Below, in pieces: positions 32,442-43,493 of a stretch of 64,000 nucleotides of DNA. Source of the DNA: Ignelater luminosus (lineage: Eukaryota > Arthropoda > Insecta > Coleoptera > Elateridae); assembly GCA_011009095.1 (NCBI GenBank), contig VTPC01008288.1, positions 124,001-188,000 of the forward strand. Reading direction: 5' to 3'. The position numbers and the translations under genes are program-made. The notes below the pieces were generated by a model that made no database searches, had not been told where the DNA came from, and worked only from the letters and a program-made list of their open reading frames with translations. Position 1 is the stretch's first letter. Each line of letters starts with the position of its first letter.

Positions 32442-34900
32442 TACATGGAATGGTTATATTATATTTGAAAACTAGAAAAAAATATATGAGCCACAAAAAA
32501 AACTAGGCATGAGACTGAATAAGATTTTACAAAATTAAACTGAAAATAAAACAAACCTAAACTAACGGCGTTCCAAATTCTTTCGTGGCCGCTCGTAACG
32601 AATATCAAGCACGCAATGACAAAGACTATCTATCCGCATTGCACATTGGAAACGTAATACATTTAGAAAACAACGAATATTCAATATGTGAATAAAGTGA
32701 AATAAAGTTTCAGTGATACAAGGAATGTTCAAAAACACAGCAAGCTTTAATTTTGTTTAGAAAACGGGCGATAGGAATTTTTCAAGTGTTTGGTTTTAGC
32801 TCAGATGCATTTTCTTGTGTGCGGATTTTAAACTTCAAGTCCTGACAAAAGATTTTCATTTCGTCTTTCTCCATTAAATTAAATTAAATGGAAAAATTGC
32901 TTTCCAGTTTTGATCTTACATATTTTAGTCTTGCCGAAGTGAACGAAACAAATTGAATTGTTACGGATGGACATACCTAGTTGTGTATGATAAATTGGTG
33001 TAAAAGGCACGATTACGTAAGTCATTTGGTAATTACCAGTAGAAAGCTCTTAAAACATTAGTATAAAAATAATAATATTAATTTGTTGATGTTAAGAAAT
33101 TACAAATACCTTACCATTTCCAATCATTTGCTTTTCTCCAGGAGTATTTTTTTTGTAACCAATTGCGTCTAGCCTATGCGTTATCGCACGCTTTATACGC
33201 ACAGGCGTGTCTTATATAGACCAATACGTAGAGGGTGAAGGTGGAGTTTCAACCCCAAGAAAATCCCTTTTCCGCACCTCATCCCTTTTAATCGTGGGGG
33301 TGCACGCTATGGCGCCAGTCTCCAAACTTCAAACCAGTAAAACCTTTGTTCAAATGATAGTATACGTCTTATCTGGGACGTGGAAAATTCCAGGAAGGAA
33401 AACATGTTAACAAAAGCGCAAATAGAGCAGAATGAAAAATCTTCATTGGTCGTTTAAGTAGATATTAAAAACAGGCACGTGGCTTATATTACAGTGGTGA
33501 TGCTTATATGAATGTATTCAATAAAATGCATATATTTTGACTGTTATTTTATGTAATGCCCACCTTTGACATTTATTGCATCTGAAGTCAGTTTTACAAA
33601 GGCAATACCTACGCTAATGCAAACGCAATAAATTATGGCTGCCAGTTTTGCAGACATAGATGCATTAATAATCGTAGAACAAAAAGGGAAAAGAAAAAGG
33701 TTAGTCCAAGTATTAAATATTAAACAATTCAGTATGATCTCTAGATTTTCATCGCACAATACGAAAAATCGTATCACTTTTCTTATTTATTGAACCAGTT
33801 TTGTGGTAATTACATTAATTAAGCAATTATTTTAAAGTTTATAAATCAAAGGATTTTAACCCGGATGTCTACCCTTTTTTTAGAGCGGAGGATACAATAT
33901 TTTTAGACTAATTAAGCCGGATGACTGCATTCGCAGTTTTCAACTGCTGTGTATTGATCCTTTGTTATATTCGTTGGGAGGCTTCACAGTTGAATTTCCT
34001 CAATTTGCCATGTGGTTACGCATGGTCGATCTTATACTCTGAGACAGAGTAAGCTGACCCTTTCAAACGCGCTTTTTTTTCGGTTAAGTTTGAAAAAAAA
34101 ACATAATAATAAATCAATTTCTGTTATGTCACACAGAAATGAAATGGGACGTTTATTTATGAGTTTGCTTATAATAAGTTGCCCTTTTGGTGTCGTCAGA
34201 ACGTTATAAAAGGTATGTCTTCCGTGTTAATGACGATTCTATTTTCTGAACCTACCTTAATAATGATTTTTAGCTAAAGGTAAAGAAATCGTACTTCCTT
34301 GTAACTATACAGGATGTACAAAATAAATTAAAATATCAAAATCAAAGATTCAGTAATGATCCAGATTCAATTAATTTCAGATTGTAGAATGTTAACAATA
34401 ACAACAGACCAATATTTCTAGAAGATATAATCAAGAATTATTAATAATTATTAATAACAAATTTATTGATAAATTCAATCCATTTCTATTTTTGGGTCTA
34501 ATCAATTCTAGTCTGTTTGAAAAATTCGATTAGATTCACTAGAATTTATAATCAATTTTAACTAAATTAAAATTTTAAATTTTAATTACCTTTAAGTTAG
34601 AAATGTCTGAATAATTCACTACTGTATCAAAATTCCTCACGGTGCACATATGGGTATTTGTAATGAAAAGTTGGCCAAAATTATTCTTTGCTGTTAAATT
34701 ACTTAAAATGCTTTGATCCACTAGAATATGATGTTTTAAAACAATAAAACACATTATTTTAATAATTAGACACATACAGCGCTTTTGTAAGGTAATACAT
34801 AAATTCTTTAAAAATTCAGGAACGAACTTTTAGGAAAAACGCTCGAATCCATCGATTTTTATTTTTAAATGCGCATTTTTATACAAAAGAATATTTATAC
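32442..34900. other. No recognised gene; AT-rich filler
   Basis: Nothing recognised. Bases 33170-33410 are less AT-rich and open in one plus frame (67 residues), without any motif I know. TATACAGGATGTACAAAATA near 34310 vaguely resembles TATACAGGGTG-type mariner ends but has no partner. Confidence 0.35.
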
Positions 34901-34902
34901 AG

Positions 34903-35215
34903 GGTGAGTCACGTAGCATGTATGACGTCATCGATATTTTTTTAATGGCAACCCCTATATTTTATTACGGAATTTAAAAGAGCACATTTTTTTACATACG
35001 GTAAGGTAATTATGGGTATAGGTCACTTCAGAAATTTTTGAAGAAAAACGATATCAAAATTTCACAATATCAAATTTACTGGTAATACAAAATTCAAAAG
35101 ACAACTAAATTAAATGTTCAAATTGTGTACCAATGGCAACCTGACAGTAGCCAAGACGACGAAAAATTCTTTTTGAATATTGTCAATAACTTCTGGAGAT
35201 ATACGACCAGTGAAT
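34903..35215 (-). pseudogene. C-terminal end of a WADENP-type mariner-like element
   Basis: On the minus strand 35215-35110 reads ISPEVIDNIQKEFF, then after a one-base shift RRLGYCQVAIGTQFEHLI and a stop. This matches the conserved C-terminus of WADENP-type transposases (RRCxxCxxxxGxxFEHL). The element ends at 34903 with TATACAGGGTGAGTCACG, the kind of terminus such elements carry. Everything upstream of the C-terminus is missing; the sequence is joined to another remnant at 35216. Confidence 0.65.
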
Positions 35216-35680
35216 TTAGAAGACTAAAGGCAAGAATTTGTCAAGAAATACGACGAAGGGTTTGAGTGTTGCTCGTTTAGGAGATTTAGTCATGTCTTGC
35301 ACAATTTTAGAATTGTCTGTTCTTCCCTCAGCTTTTAACTTCATTTGAGCAGCATAAGTTAACTCCTCACTGCTTGTATTAGTGAGAAGATGTTCAGTCT
35401 TACGCCTTTTGCTTCGTTCACTTGATCCCTTAAAATTCTTTTTCGGACGTCCTAGTTCTCGTCGAGCCAACTCTCTTTTTTTTCAAGAATAATTCTTTTA
35501 TGTAATGCGAAGAAACCCATCTACGCTTAATTTACGTTTTTAAACGAGACATCACATCTTGAACTCTTTCTTGTTCTCAGAAGTATATTTTTCGCATTTT
35601 GCCAAAAAAGTTTCGGCATATTGTAGTTTACCATTAATGTCACTTTCATTAGATTCCTGCATTATATCAAAAAAACGCTG
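35216..35680 (-). pseudogene. Fragment of an uncharacterised repeat-encoded protein
   Basis: The minus frame reads KLQYAETFLAKCEKYTSENK, IKRRWVSSHYIKELFLKK with stops between, then an open 84-residue part starting RELGRPKKNFKGSSERSKRR and SSEELTYAAQMKLKAEGR. A basic GRPxKxFxxxSxRxKRRK stretch followed by SSEELTYAA is, as I recall, seen in uncharacterised proteins that occur in many copies in insect genomes. I cannot name the family or its function. Stops in the upstream part show decay. Confidence 0.4.
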
Positions 35681-36959
35681 CCGAGTCATTACTTTGACTC
35701 CTGAAGGTCCTAGAATAAATAAAAGACCAACGAAATGATGTGAATCGCAATTTACGGTTTTGGGGGTAGATTTATATTAAAGTTAATAACTCAGTGATTT
35801 GGATCAAGTTGGAACTAATTTTAATATTGGGTGATATTACAATGTCTGGTCTTTATTGTAAAACAAAAAACAACACCGGGAAATACCCGGAAGTGTAACA
35901 AAACTTATCAAAAAGTTTGACGTAACATGAAAAAAGTACAATTCTTTGCATTGTCTTTTAAACCCGTTATAAGATTTATAAATTAATTGCAACAACTGTA
36001 ATATACTGAAATACACTATATGTTACATACCTGTATCAAAATCCTCCGTAATACACAAATTTATAATGTTACGCATAAAAAGTAAATACTCATTTTAAGA
36101 TGTAGGTATTGCGACACAAACTCAAGTGTTTGGTTGCAGCTAAATAAACTATCGACTTTGGGCTTATCTGACGAGTACTGCAAGTGCTAGAAGGAGGCGG
36201 TTTTGCTAGTGAAAATATTCTTTAACACCTTAAGATTCATATGAGATATTTTTTTTGCAGCAATAAATTTAACAATTTGACCTTTTGGCCAACTTTTGCA
36301 TGTAAATACCCGTATGTGCGGTGCAGAAACTTGCACACTTATTCAGTATCTTCATAATATATGGTCTTTAAACAAAAAGAAATTATTCTCAAATACGTCG
36401 AATTTTAAATGTACAAGTGCCCCAAAATTGGTAGTCTTAAGGGAATATCTCTTTTAGTTATTGAGGCAGATACAAAAAAAAACTGAAACAGTAAAAAGGT
36501 GCTTCGTTTTTAGCACTCTCTAAGATAATTACCATTACATTTTTACCAAAACCTCCACTTTTCTACATTGAAAAAATATCGTTCGTGATATTAAACGGTG
36601 ATTATTGACCGCCTTTTTTTTGCCATAATTAATATTTTATTAAAATTGGGAACGCAATCTACTAACTGTCTTTCGAATAAAGCTACTCTTTATTGATTTA
36701 ATGAAAGTGTGTTTATTAAACTCACACACAGAAATTTATTATTGTTATGAATGAATAAAAGTATCGGCGATTTTAATAATGGTAATAAAGTTGCGCATTA
36801 ATTGTATTAAACTCATTCTTTCAATGTATGAACCTTCCTGCATTACTTTATAAAAGATAGTTTTATTAATAGTAAGTTTAAAAATTGTATTAACAACTGT
36901 TGTTCATTTAAACAATGAACCACGTTTATTATTAATACGAAGCCTTCAGTTGTTCAACG
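35681..36959. other. No recognised feature
   Basis: AT-rich sequence; no gene, TIR or RNA gene recognised. Confidence 0.4.
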
Positions 36960-37060
36960 AATACTCATAATAATCTGCTGATTATTTAGTGTCTACAGTG
37001 TTTAGAGTGGATTCCTCGAGTCTTTGGCAGAACACTTAGCTTTCTTCCTCGGATATTCAG
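36960..37060 (+). repeat. Local direct repeat, copy 1
   Basis: TTATTTAGTGTCTACAGTG, TTTAGAGTGGATT and TTGGCAGAACACTTAGC correspond to TTATTTAGTATCTACGAGTG, CTTAGAGTAAATT and TCCCAGAATCTTAATACGC at 37390-37490. The family is unknown; the copies flank the tRNA-like sequence at 37252. Confidence 0.45.
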
Positions 37061-37251
37061 ACATTTAACAACATTATAAAAACCCGTATATGTAAGAGTT
37101 TCAACTTTACAATTTTGTAGATTTCAGATGGACTTTTTGTATAATAAGCGTAGTGCCACGTGCTACCTAAGAATCTTTCTGCATTTCAAATGGCATGACA
37201 TAATTCACAATTTAGAACTAATAAGTGACGCATGCGGACTATAAATTTCGC

Positions 37252-37331
37252 TTGGGAAAGATCCCGCTCGCTTAACTGGAAACGTATCGATACAAATGAT
37301 CGAAGATACGAGTTCGAATCCCACGCGAGAT
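37252..37331 (+). repeat. tRNA-like sequence, possible SINE head
   Basis: GATCCCGCTCGCTTAACTGG (box A-like) and GAGTTCGAATCCCACGCG (good box B) are correctly ordered and spaced, and the ends GATCCCGC and GCGAGATC nearly pair as an acceptor stem. An anticodon arm is not convincing, so I favour a tRNA-derived SINE or tRNA pseudogene. Confidence 0.4.
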
Positions 37332-37389
37332 CTAATCTTTCTATATGTATTACACCACGATTAATTTATTTACTAAAGATTAATTAATA

Positions 37390-37490
37390 TTTAATGAGCT
37401 GGTGGTTATTTAGTATCTACGAGTGCTTAGAGTAAATTTTCAGTGTTTTCCCAGAATCTTAATACGCTGCGCTTAGTAGCATAAATAATT
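37390..37490 (+). repeat. Local direct repeat, copy 2
   Basis: Partner of 36960-37060. This copy keeps TACGCTGCGCTTAGTAGC, which is degraded in the first. Confidence 0.4.
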
Positions 37491-37829
37491 TGCTTAAATA
37501 TTTTAATTTTAAATTAATCACCCGGTAGGGCAGTTGAGGGATGGTTGGCTATGTTTATTTTGAAATAAAAAACACTGATGATGATTTCCGGGCAATAGTA
37601 GATTGGTAAAGATGACTTTAAATTAAATTAAATTAAAAAATAATTTTGGGCCCCACCCCATTTTGGTGATAGAGAAAATCTCCAAAGTTGGCCAGACGTA
37701 GACCCCCGTTCTGGCGGATACTGGTAACACCGCGGTTACTAGGTACTGCACGGTAGCAAATAAGATAACTGAAACTGGCATTTGTTTACCACACAAAGAA
37801 ACCTTAAGAAATTCTGCTTTAGGTGCCAA

Positions 37830-38090
37830 ATATCCTAGTGCTGTCCCTATATCTAAATATCCTTCGTCCACATGTGATACCGTTTACTGAAGAAAGATGC
37901 ACAGGTTGCGTTTTTCAGCATGATAATATTGAAGTAGTGGAATGCTCAACTAACAGCCCTGATATTAATCCAGTCGAGCACCTTTTGGACTATTGTGAAA
38001 AAGAATGCGTGAACGGCAGCCCATAAACATCGAAAAACTGTAAGAAGTTTTACAACAAGAGTGGCAATAATATTGTAACTCATAAAATAT
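37830..38090 (+). pseudogene. Tc1-like transposase C-terminal fossil
   Basis: The plus frame gives YLNILRPHVIPFTEERCT, GCVFQHDNI (second catalytic aspartate in QHDN), then, after a deletion of the segment following the aspartate, EVVECSTNSPDINPVEHLLD, where SPD(I/L)NP(V/I)EH holds the third acidic residue, and after another shift INIEKL and EVLQQEWQ. This is the diagnostic Tc1 order. The N-terminal half is absent and the copy is dead. The 82-residue minus-strand frame just upstream is not recognised. Confidence 0.8.
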
Positions 38091-38269
38091 CAAAGTTTGT
38101 CTGACTCTTTTTCCATTTTGAGCTATTTATATATATCGATTGTCTGCAGTTACTATAATGAGTTTTTTGTCAAAAAGGTGAAAGTTTAATGGAGAATGAG
38201 ATCCTAAGTCTTAAAAAATTACTAAAGCCTAATCTTAATTAAGATTCTACAAGAAAAAGATTGTAATTA

Positions 38270-39035
38270 TTACCGTGACCACGAAAACGGCCAAATTCGT
38301 AATGGCTGTCGAGGGACGTCACTTGATATGTGCAGCGTTCCAGGGTTAGCTGTGCACATGACAAAAGTTTAAGGATATTAAAAATCTTGAATAAAATTAA
38401 AATATAAACTACAAAGACCATGGTAACATGCTGATATTGTATTTAATTTATTAGATGTCTAAAAAGATCCCTAGACTCTTGACATGTTTATAGATAGAAA
38501 AATATAAAAGTACCGATAGTGCAAATGCAGACAACTACATTCAATCTACATAAACTTAAATCCCAAATTGATCAACAGTACTACAACTATCACTGACAAA
38601 TTATTTAAAAAATAACACAACTAATTACAGTATCTTAAAAACAAAATATGTTTCGATTTTATACATGGAACTGTTAGGAAAATTCTATAATTTATGTTCT
38701 GATTATCTGTGCTTTCAAATGATTTATTTATAATGTTGGTTAAGCTTTTGGCATTACATTTTTTGATATTTCTTTAATTGGAGATTGACAATTTAAAATT
38801 TGAAGTTTGAAGCTGAATTTTCTAAAATACCTTAAGAAATTGAAGAGTTTCATTTAGTAACTAAAGCAAAACGTTGTATTTACAGAGATCTTACGTACAT
38901 AAAGTTTGTGAAAAACAAATGGGTAGTAATTAACAAGAATCTGACATAGTGACATAACCTTGTAGAACAGTGTAAATACATATAAGTACAAACTTTTATA
39001 AAAGGGTGGAGGTCACATCAAATGACGTCACTTTT
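38270..39035 (+). repeat. Dispersed repeat of about 0.7 kb, copy 1
   Basis: Aligns with 54285-54880. Shared text in order includes CGAAAACGGCCAAATTCGTA, AATTTATGTTC, TTTATTTATAATGTTGG, GATTGACAATTTAAAATTTG, TTTGTGAAAAACAAAT and GACATAGTGACATAACC. In this copy GACGTCACTTGATATGTG near the start and CACATCAAATGACGTCAC near the end form an imperfect inverted pair, suggesting a DNA element. Non-coding. Confidence 0.65.
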
Positions 39036-39539
39036 CAACTAGAGTTGCAAAATCCTAGTGGAAAATAATAACCGTTCCATTAGCGTACTATTATTTCAAT
39101 TTGCTTTTGTTTCATTCTATTCTAGTCGCCTACTCAACTGGGCTGCATTGACTATCCATGTAACGTAGTAACCTCAGATAACCTGTATAAGATGAAAAAA
39201 TGTCCAAATGTTGTCTACTACTATTAAAAAGTAAAAAATTTAAAGAGTTACATGCCAGAAAACGTTTGAAGTATATATATGTTCTTCAGAACAGTAAAAT
39301 CGATTCATTGTCTTGCTAAGCAGTAGTGTAAGTACACAATTAAAAGTCTATAATATAAATGCACAATCATTCGTAATACATGTGCTGAACAAATTCATTA
39401 TGTGAATGTAAAACCTTACGTTTATGTAATTAATCGGTTTATAATATTAATGAAAGTTGTTATTAATTCAATTAATGCATTTATTGCATTTGTAAATTGT
39501 GCTCACTACAGTAAAAACCTTTTTTTTTAATGTAACAAA

Positions 39540-40567
39540 TAGGGATTGCAATCCCACTCCACTTATTGGCCTGCGGGATCCCGCACCTTTAAACGCGGAT
39601 CCGCGGATCACGCAACTTTGAAATATGGCGCCAAGTCTCCCGCGTAAATAAAAATTTTTCTCAACGAGCGCAACGTTGCCGTTTCGCTTGGTGGCGGCGC
39701 GCGGGGCGGCGGCGAGACGCGGGCGAGTCATAGGAGTTGGAGATAACGAGTACGAAAGCGAGGTTTTTGAAAAGACACCTGAAGCTGGAACATCTGCAAC
39801 TGCCACAGGCCCTGCACTCACATTAAAGGAAGAATTAGAGAAACAGCTTAAACCAGAAAAATAAACATTCAAGAAAAAGCCAGACAACAAGCAAAAAGAT
39901 TATGAAAAAATTTTGAAACAAGAAATGGCGTGCTTTGAGTACGATGGAAACAGAGGACTATACCTGACGCTTGCCTATGATTATATCCTGACTGTCTAAC
40001 CGACTAGTGTAGAAGCCGAGAGAGCTTTTTCTGCAGCAGGATATATTTGTAGTTCTCTAAGAAGCAGGCTGGGAGATGATATCATAAACACCATTTTCTT
40101 CTTAAGAGCACATTTTCAAAAGATAGCATTATAGGTTAGTCATAGTCATAGCACCTAAGAAAAATGATTAAAAATTATGATTTGATTAATAGTAATTGTA
40201 AGACTGAATAAGCGTAAAACAATTTCATAAGACTGTTAGGTATTAGGTACAAGACAATAAGAACAAGCAAGGATGGAATAATCATAAGCAAAAGTATTTT
40301 TTATACTAAAGGAGGCATTTAAAAATTAGTCAAAATAAATATTTTAATTATTCCTAAAAAGTATATAGCTCCATACTGTTATGTGTTGATTGTTTAATAT
40401 ATGATATGTCTAATAAAAGTTGATTTTTCGAACAAAAACATCTTGCTTTATTATGATTCTGTAAAATTGTATTAAGAGTGCGGGATCCTGAGCGGATCCG
40501 CGCGGGATCGAGCAATCCAGCACGTCAATCCCGCGGGATTGAAAATGCTGCGGGATTGCAATCCCTA
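39540..40567 (+). mobile_element. Non-autonomous hAT element with exact 8-bp target duplication
   Basis: A 1,028-bp element begins TAGGGATTGCAATCCC and ends with its complement. The outer GGGATTGCAATCCC is itself a perfect palindrome. GTAACAAA is duplicated exactly on both sides (39532-39539 and 40568-40575), the 8-bp signature of hAT transposition. Subterminal GC-rich motifs (GCGGGATCCCGC, GCGGATCCGCGG, CAATCCCGCGGGATTG) recur near both ends, as expected for transposase binding sites. The interior retains only the C-terminal transposase region, so the element needs a partner transposase to move. Confidence 0.93.
39676..40134 (+). pseudogene. hAT transposase remnant with C-terminal dimerisation domain
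   Basis: A single frame runs through 39676-40134 with two in-frame stops (39862-39864 and one just before PTSVEAERAF). The end reads YLTLAYDYILTV, stop, PTSVEAERAFSAAGYICSS, LRSRLGDDIINTIFFLRAHF. This is the hAT C-terminal dimerisation domain, whose S-x-x-x-E-R-x-F-S core is clear. The bulk of the catalytic RNase-H-like domain is missing by internal deletion. The GC-rich alanine/arginine start (MPFRLVAARGAAARRGRV) is probably not original protein. Not functional. Confidence 0.85.
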
Positions 40568-41559
40568 GTAACAAACTTCTGTTTAGTATCGCTTTGGACT
40601 TTTTTGTTGGGGCAGCATAACATTAAACATTGATACATTATTTAATAATCAGTGTTACGTAACTGGTAAAATCTTTATTGAGAATATAATTGTTTTTGTT
40701 GTTAGATCTATGTACCAATTGTTTTCTGTGTAGATACCAAGCAAATTTTTATTATTTTAAATGAAAATTATCTTTTATTTCGGTACTTCTGAAAAGATAA
40801 TTCTTTAAGCCTTTTTAAGTACATATATTTGTTGGTATAGTTCCAATTAATTATCAGCTTACCATGAATTTCTTCTTTGTGAAAACAAGAGCAGAACATA
40901 AATCAACAAATGAGCAAATTCATTTCAAATACACACTTATACTATTAATAGAAAGAACTATCAAAATCGTGATGGCAACGTAACAAATGGTTTTTTCTAC
41001 TTAAAAGTTTGAATTGAGAAACCACGTTTTGTTTTGTTTGTTTCTATCAGTGTCTAATCTTTTATAGTAGGCTATCTGCTTACCTTTTTAATTAAGAAAG
41101 TTAAAAAGAAATACTGCGAATTTTCAAAACAAAATACCAATAATACAAAAAAAAACGTATGGAATGCTAGGGTACGCAGTATTGGAAAAACTACAATCTT
41201 TAAATAGAGGAATTTGCTTTTCATAGGCTAACTATACTACTGTTGGACGTAGCGTCCAGAAAATTTGTAGGATTACTCTTTAAGATAGTGCACGAAAGAC
41301 AATTCAGGTAAGTATTTATTTCTTATTTATACAATTGATATTTGCATTATCAGGTGGTACAAAGATTATTTTATTGATAAAAGTTAGGTTAAGCCGATTT
41401 TAACAAATAAAACTATAACATCTTACATGTGGCATTTATCTCATTGCAAAATGCAGGGTAAAGATTTACGCTCCAATTAAGAAGAGGATACACGCCCCAG
41501 TTTTTATCGTGTTGCAGCTTCATTCTTTTCCAATCTTAGGTATGGAATTAAAAAAAAGA
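40568..41559. other. No recognised feature
   Basis: AT-rich; no coding, RNA or TIR feature recognised. Confidence 0.4.
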
Positions 41560-43040
41560 AGTGAAACAAAATAGGAGAGAAAAATGAAAAGCTGCAGTTT
41601 GTAGGGTTTACCCCAACTACAAAATTTGTTAGGCAGATGGCTTATGAGTTTGCAAGAAAAATTAGGTTTGGGGAAGAAATCTTCACAGAAAAAAAATGAA
41701 AGAAAAGAATGTATCGGTTGCATTTTTTTATGGAAAGGCATCCAAAGTTGAGCGTAAGAAAGAGTGAAGGATTATCGCTATCAAGAGCAAAAGGAATCAA
41801 CACAAAAGACGTAAAACACTTTTATGATTTATTAAAGGAAAATCTAGAAAAATTAAATTTAGTGCATAAACCTCAGTCGATAAAAGAGGAATACAGATTA
41901 ATAATAAACCCGACAAAGTTGTTGCCAAAAAAAAGAGCAAGCAAAAGAAAGAGGCTTCCATCAGTTTTAATTCTCGACTGTACAAACAGAAATTACAAAC
42001 TTCATATGGTTCAGATTTACATATGAACAAGAAATTATCATTTATAATAAAACTATTTTCTTAAATGGTTAAAAAAAAATTTGTCCCAAAAAAAGCTGAA
42101 GGTCGACTTTAATTTTCTTTGATGTACAAGATTGAGAATCGTATACCCTTTAAAATGATATATCACACATGGGGTAGTGCCATGTTTCAGAACTGACTAG
42201 AGTAGGTTATTAAATGTCCCCCTCCAAAACAAACTCAAAGCGTTTTAGCAATTTTTGATAATTTTACTAATTAAAGATTTATTCAAGGTGGGAAGTTTTA
42301 AAATGATCACCCTGTATATGTAAGCAGAAATGTTTTGGGAAAAATAATCAATCCAGCTTGGGTCAAGTCAGCGACGATGTCCAGCACTGTTTCAGAATTG
42401 CGAGCGACAGGGGTTTATCTACAGCGATAATGCTGCTCCCGATTATTTTTGAGTTTCGAATCAAAAAGAAAACATGCAAGTACAACCTGCAGTGGAATAG
42501 AAATGAAGACAGAAGGATGAAAGACAGCACCAAGAGAACAAGAGGTAAGATCAGAAGAACAAGAAGATACGGCAGGAAGAACAAAAAAAGGCATCAAACC
42601 ACAAGAAAATACAGCCAATAGAACAAAAAAGTCTTAGTACTGAAAATAATTTTTATGATCTTGATAATTGTTTATTTATTTTCAACAATGATAATCATAA
42701 AAACGCTTGTAGGTGAAGACCGGCAAAATGTGAAGAAAGAAGAAATTGCCACAGACAATAAACAAGACTTTCAGATCTCGGAAGATAGAATTCTATTACC
42801 AAACATAACCATGAAACAAAGTAAAAGAAAACGAGGGGCAAGAATTTTAAGCATTAGTACTAATAATTCAAATGTTGAGAAAAATAAGAATGAAGGTAAC
42901 AGTAATGTGAGTGAAAAAAAAGGAAAAACGCGGTAGACTATCAAAGAAAACGTAAAGTGCCTTGACAACTACTCCAAAGCTACGGAAACTGTTGATTGAA
43001 CCAAGCGTATTAAGTGCAAGCAGTGGCTCCACAGAACATG
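41560..43040 (+). pseudogene. Pogo/jerky-like transposase fossil with zinc-finger tail
   Basis: Protein blocks of a pogo-superfamily (jerky/Tigger-like) transposase occur in order across three frames. About 41600-41700 reads GFTPTTKFVRQMAYEFARKI; 41709-41870 reads FFMERHPKLSVRKSEGLSLS, RAKGINTKDVKHFYDLLKEN, the CENPB-type DNA-binding region and the start of the linker to the DDE domain. After a large deletion, PKKRASKRKRLPS (about 41930) looks like the basic C-terminal region. At about 42390-42450 comes ELRATGVY followed by SDNAAPDYF (the RATGIxPxNPxAIPD box), then KQSKRKRGARILS at 42810. At 43000 IKCKQWLHRTCT resembles the PHD-like finger at the end of such proteins. 42100-42318 ends with a TACAGGGTGATCA-type mariner terminus on the minus strand, so part of the middle is probably an inserted fragment. 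The DDE catalytic core is gone. Confidence 0.65.
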
Positions 43041-43043
43041 TAC

Positions 43044-43316
43044 GAGGGTTTATTTAATACTGTGAACATTGCTTTTAAGTTGCTAGTGAATTAACTAAAC
43101 TTAATTTGGTAATGAAAGATATATGTTAACATGCAAACTAAAAATTTGTACATTGAAAGTAGTTCAAACAAAACAAAACTAATTCTTGCAATTTTCTCTT
43201 ATTTATTTTCTGTCAGTGTTTTGTGTTTTCATAACCTCAACTTTACTTTGACAGATTTCATCTTAATTATTTAAGGATAATTAAATAATTTAGTTCATTT
43301 CTACCTATACCAGTAT
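43044..43316 (+). repeat. Dispersed 270-bp repeat, copy 2
   Basis: Partner of 3284-3552 (shared GTTAACATGCAAACTAAAAA, TTTTCATAACCTCAACTT, TAGTTCATTTCTACC). It is interrupted at 43317 by a TA-flanked element and resumes only for ACCAATT after it. It starts directly at the end of the pogo-like fossil and may be part of that element's 3' end. Confidence 0.65.
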
Positions 43317-43318
43317 TA

Positions 43319-43486
43319 GAGATCTCGCAAGCACTCATGACCACGGCACAAAAAACTAAAATTCGTTCCTTTACCCCTTCCGCGCTAAGTAATATGCATT
43401 TTCTTTGATTCGTTCGCCAGTTCCCTTTCCCCAGTTTTAACACCGCCTTCGCGCAGCAGCATGGTCATGAGTGTTTGTGAGATCTC
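43319..43486. mobile_element. 168-bp MITE, TA-flanked, with empty site elsewhere
   Basis: The ends are GAGATCTCGCAAGCACTC continuing ATGACCACG and, on the other strand, GAGATCTCACAAACACTC continuing ATGACCATG (27 bases, three differences). TA flanks both sides. The homologous repeat at 3284-3552 has a single TA at the corresponding place, so this is a real insertion with TA duplication, pointing to a Tc1/mariner-type partner transposase. Confidence 0.85.
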
Positions 43487-43493
43487 TACCAAT

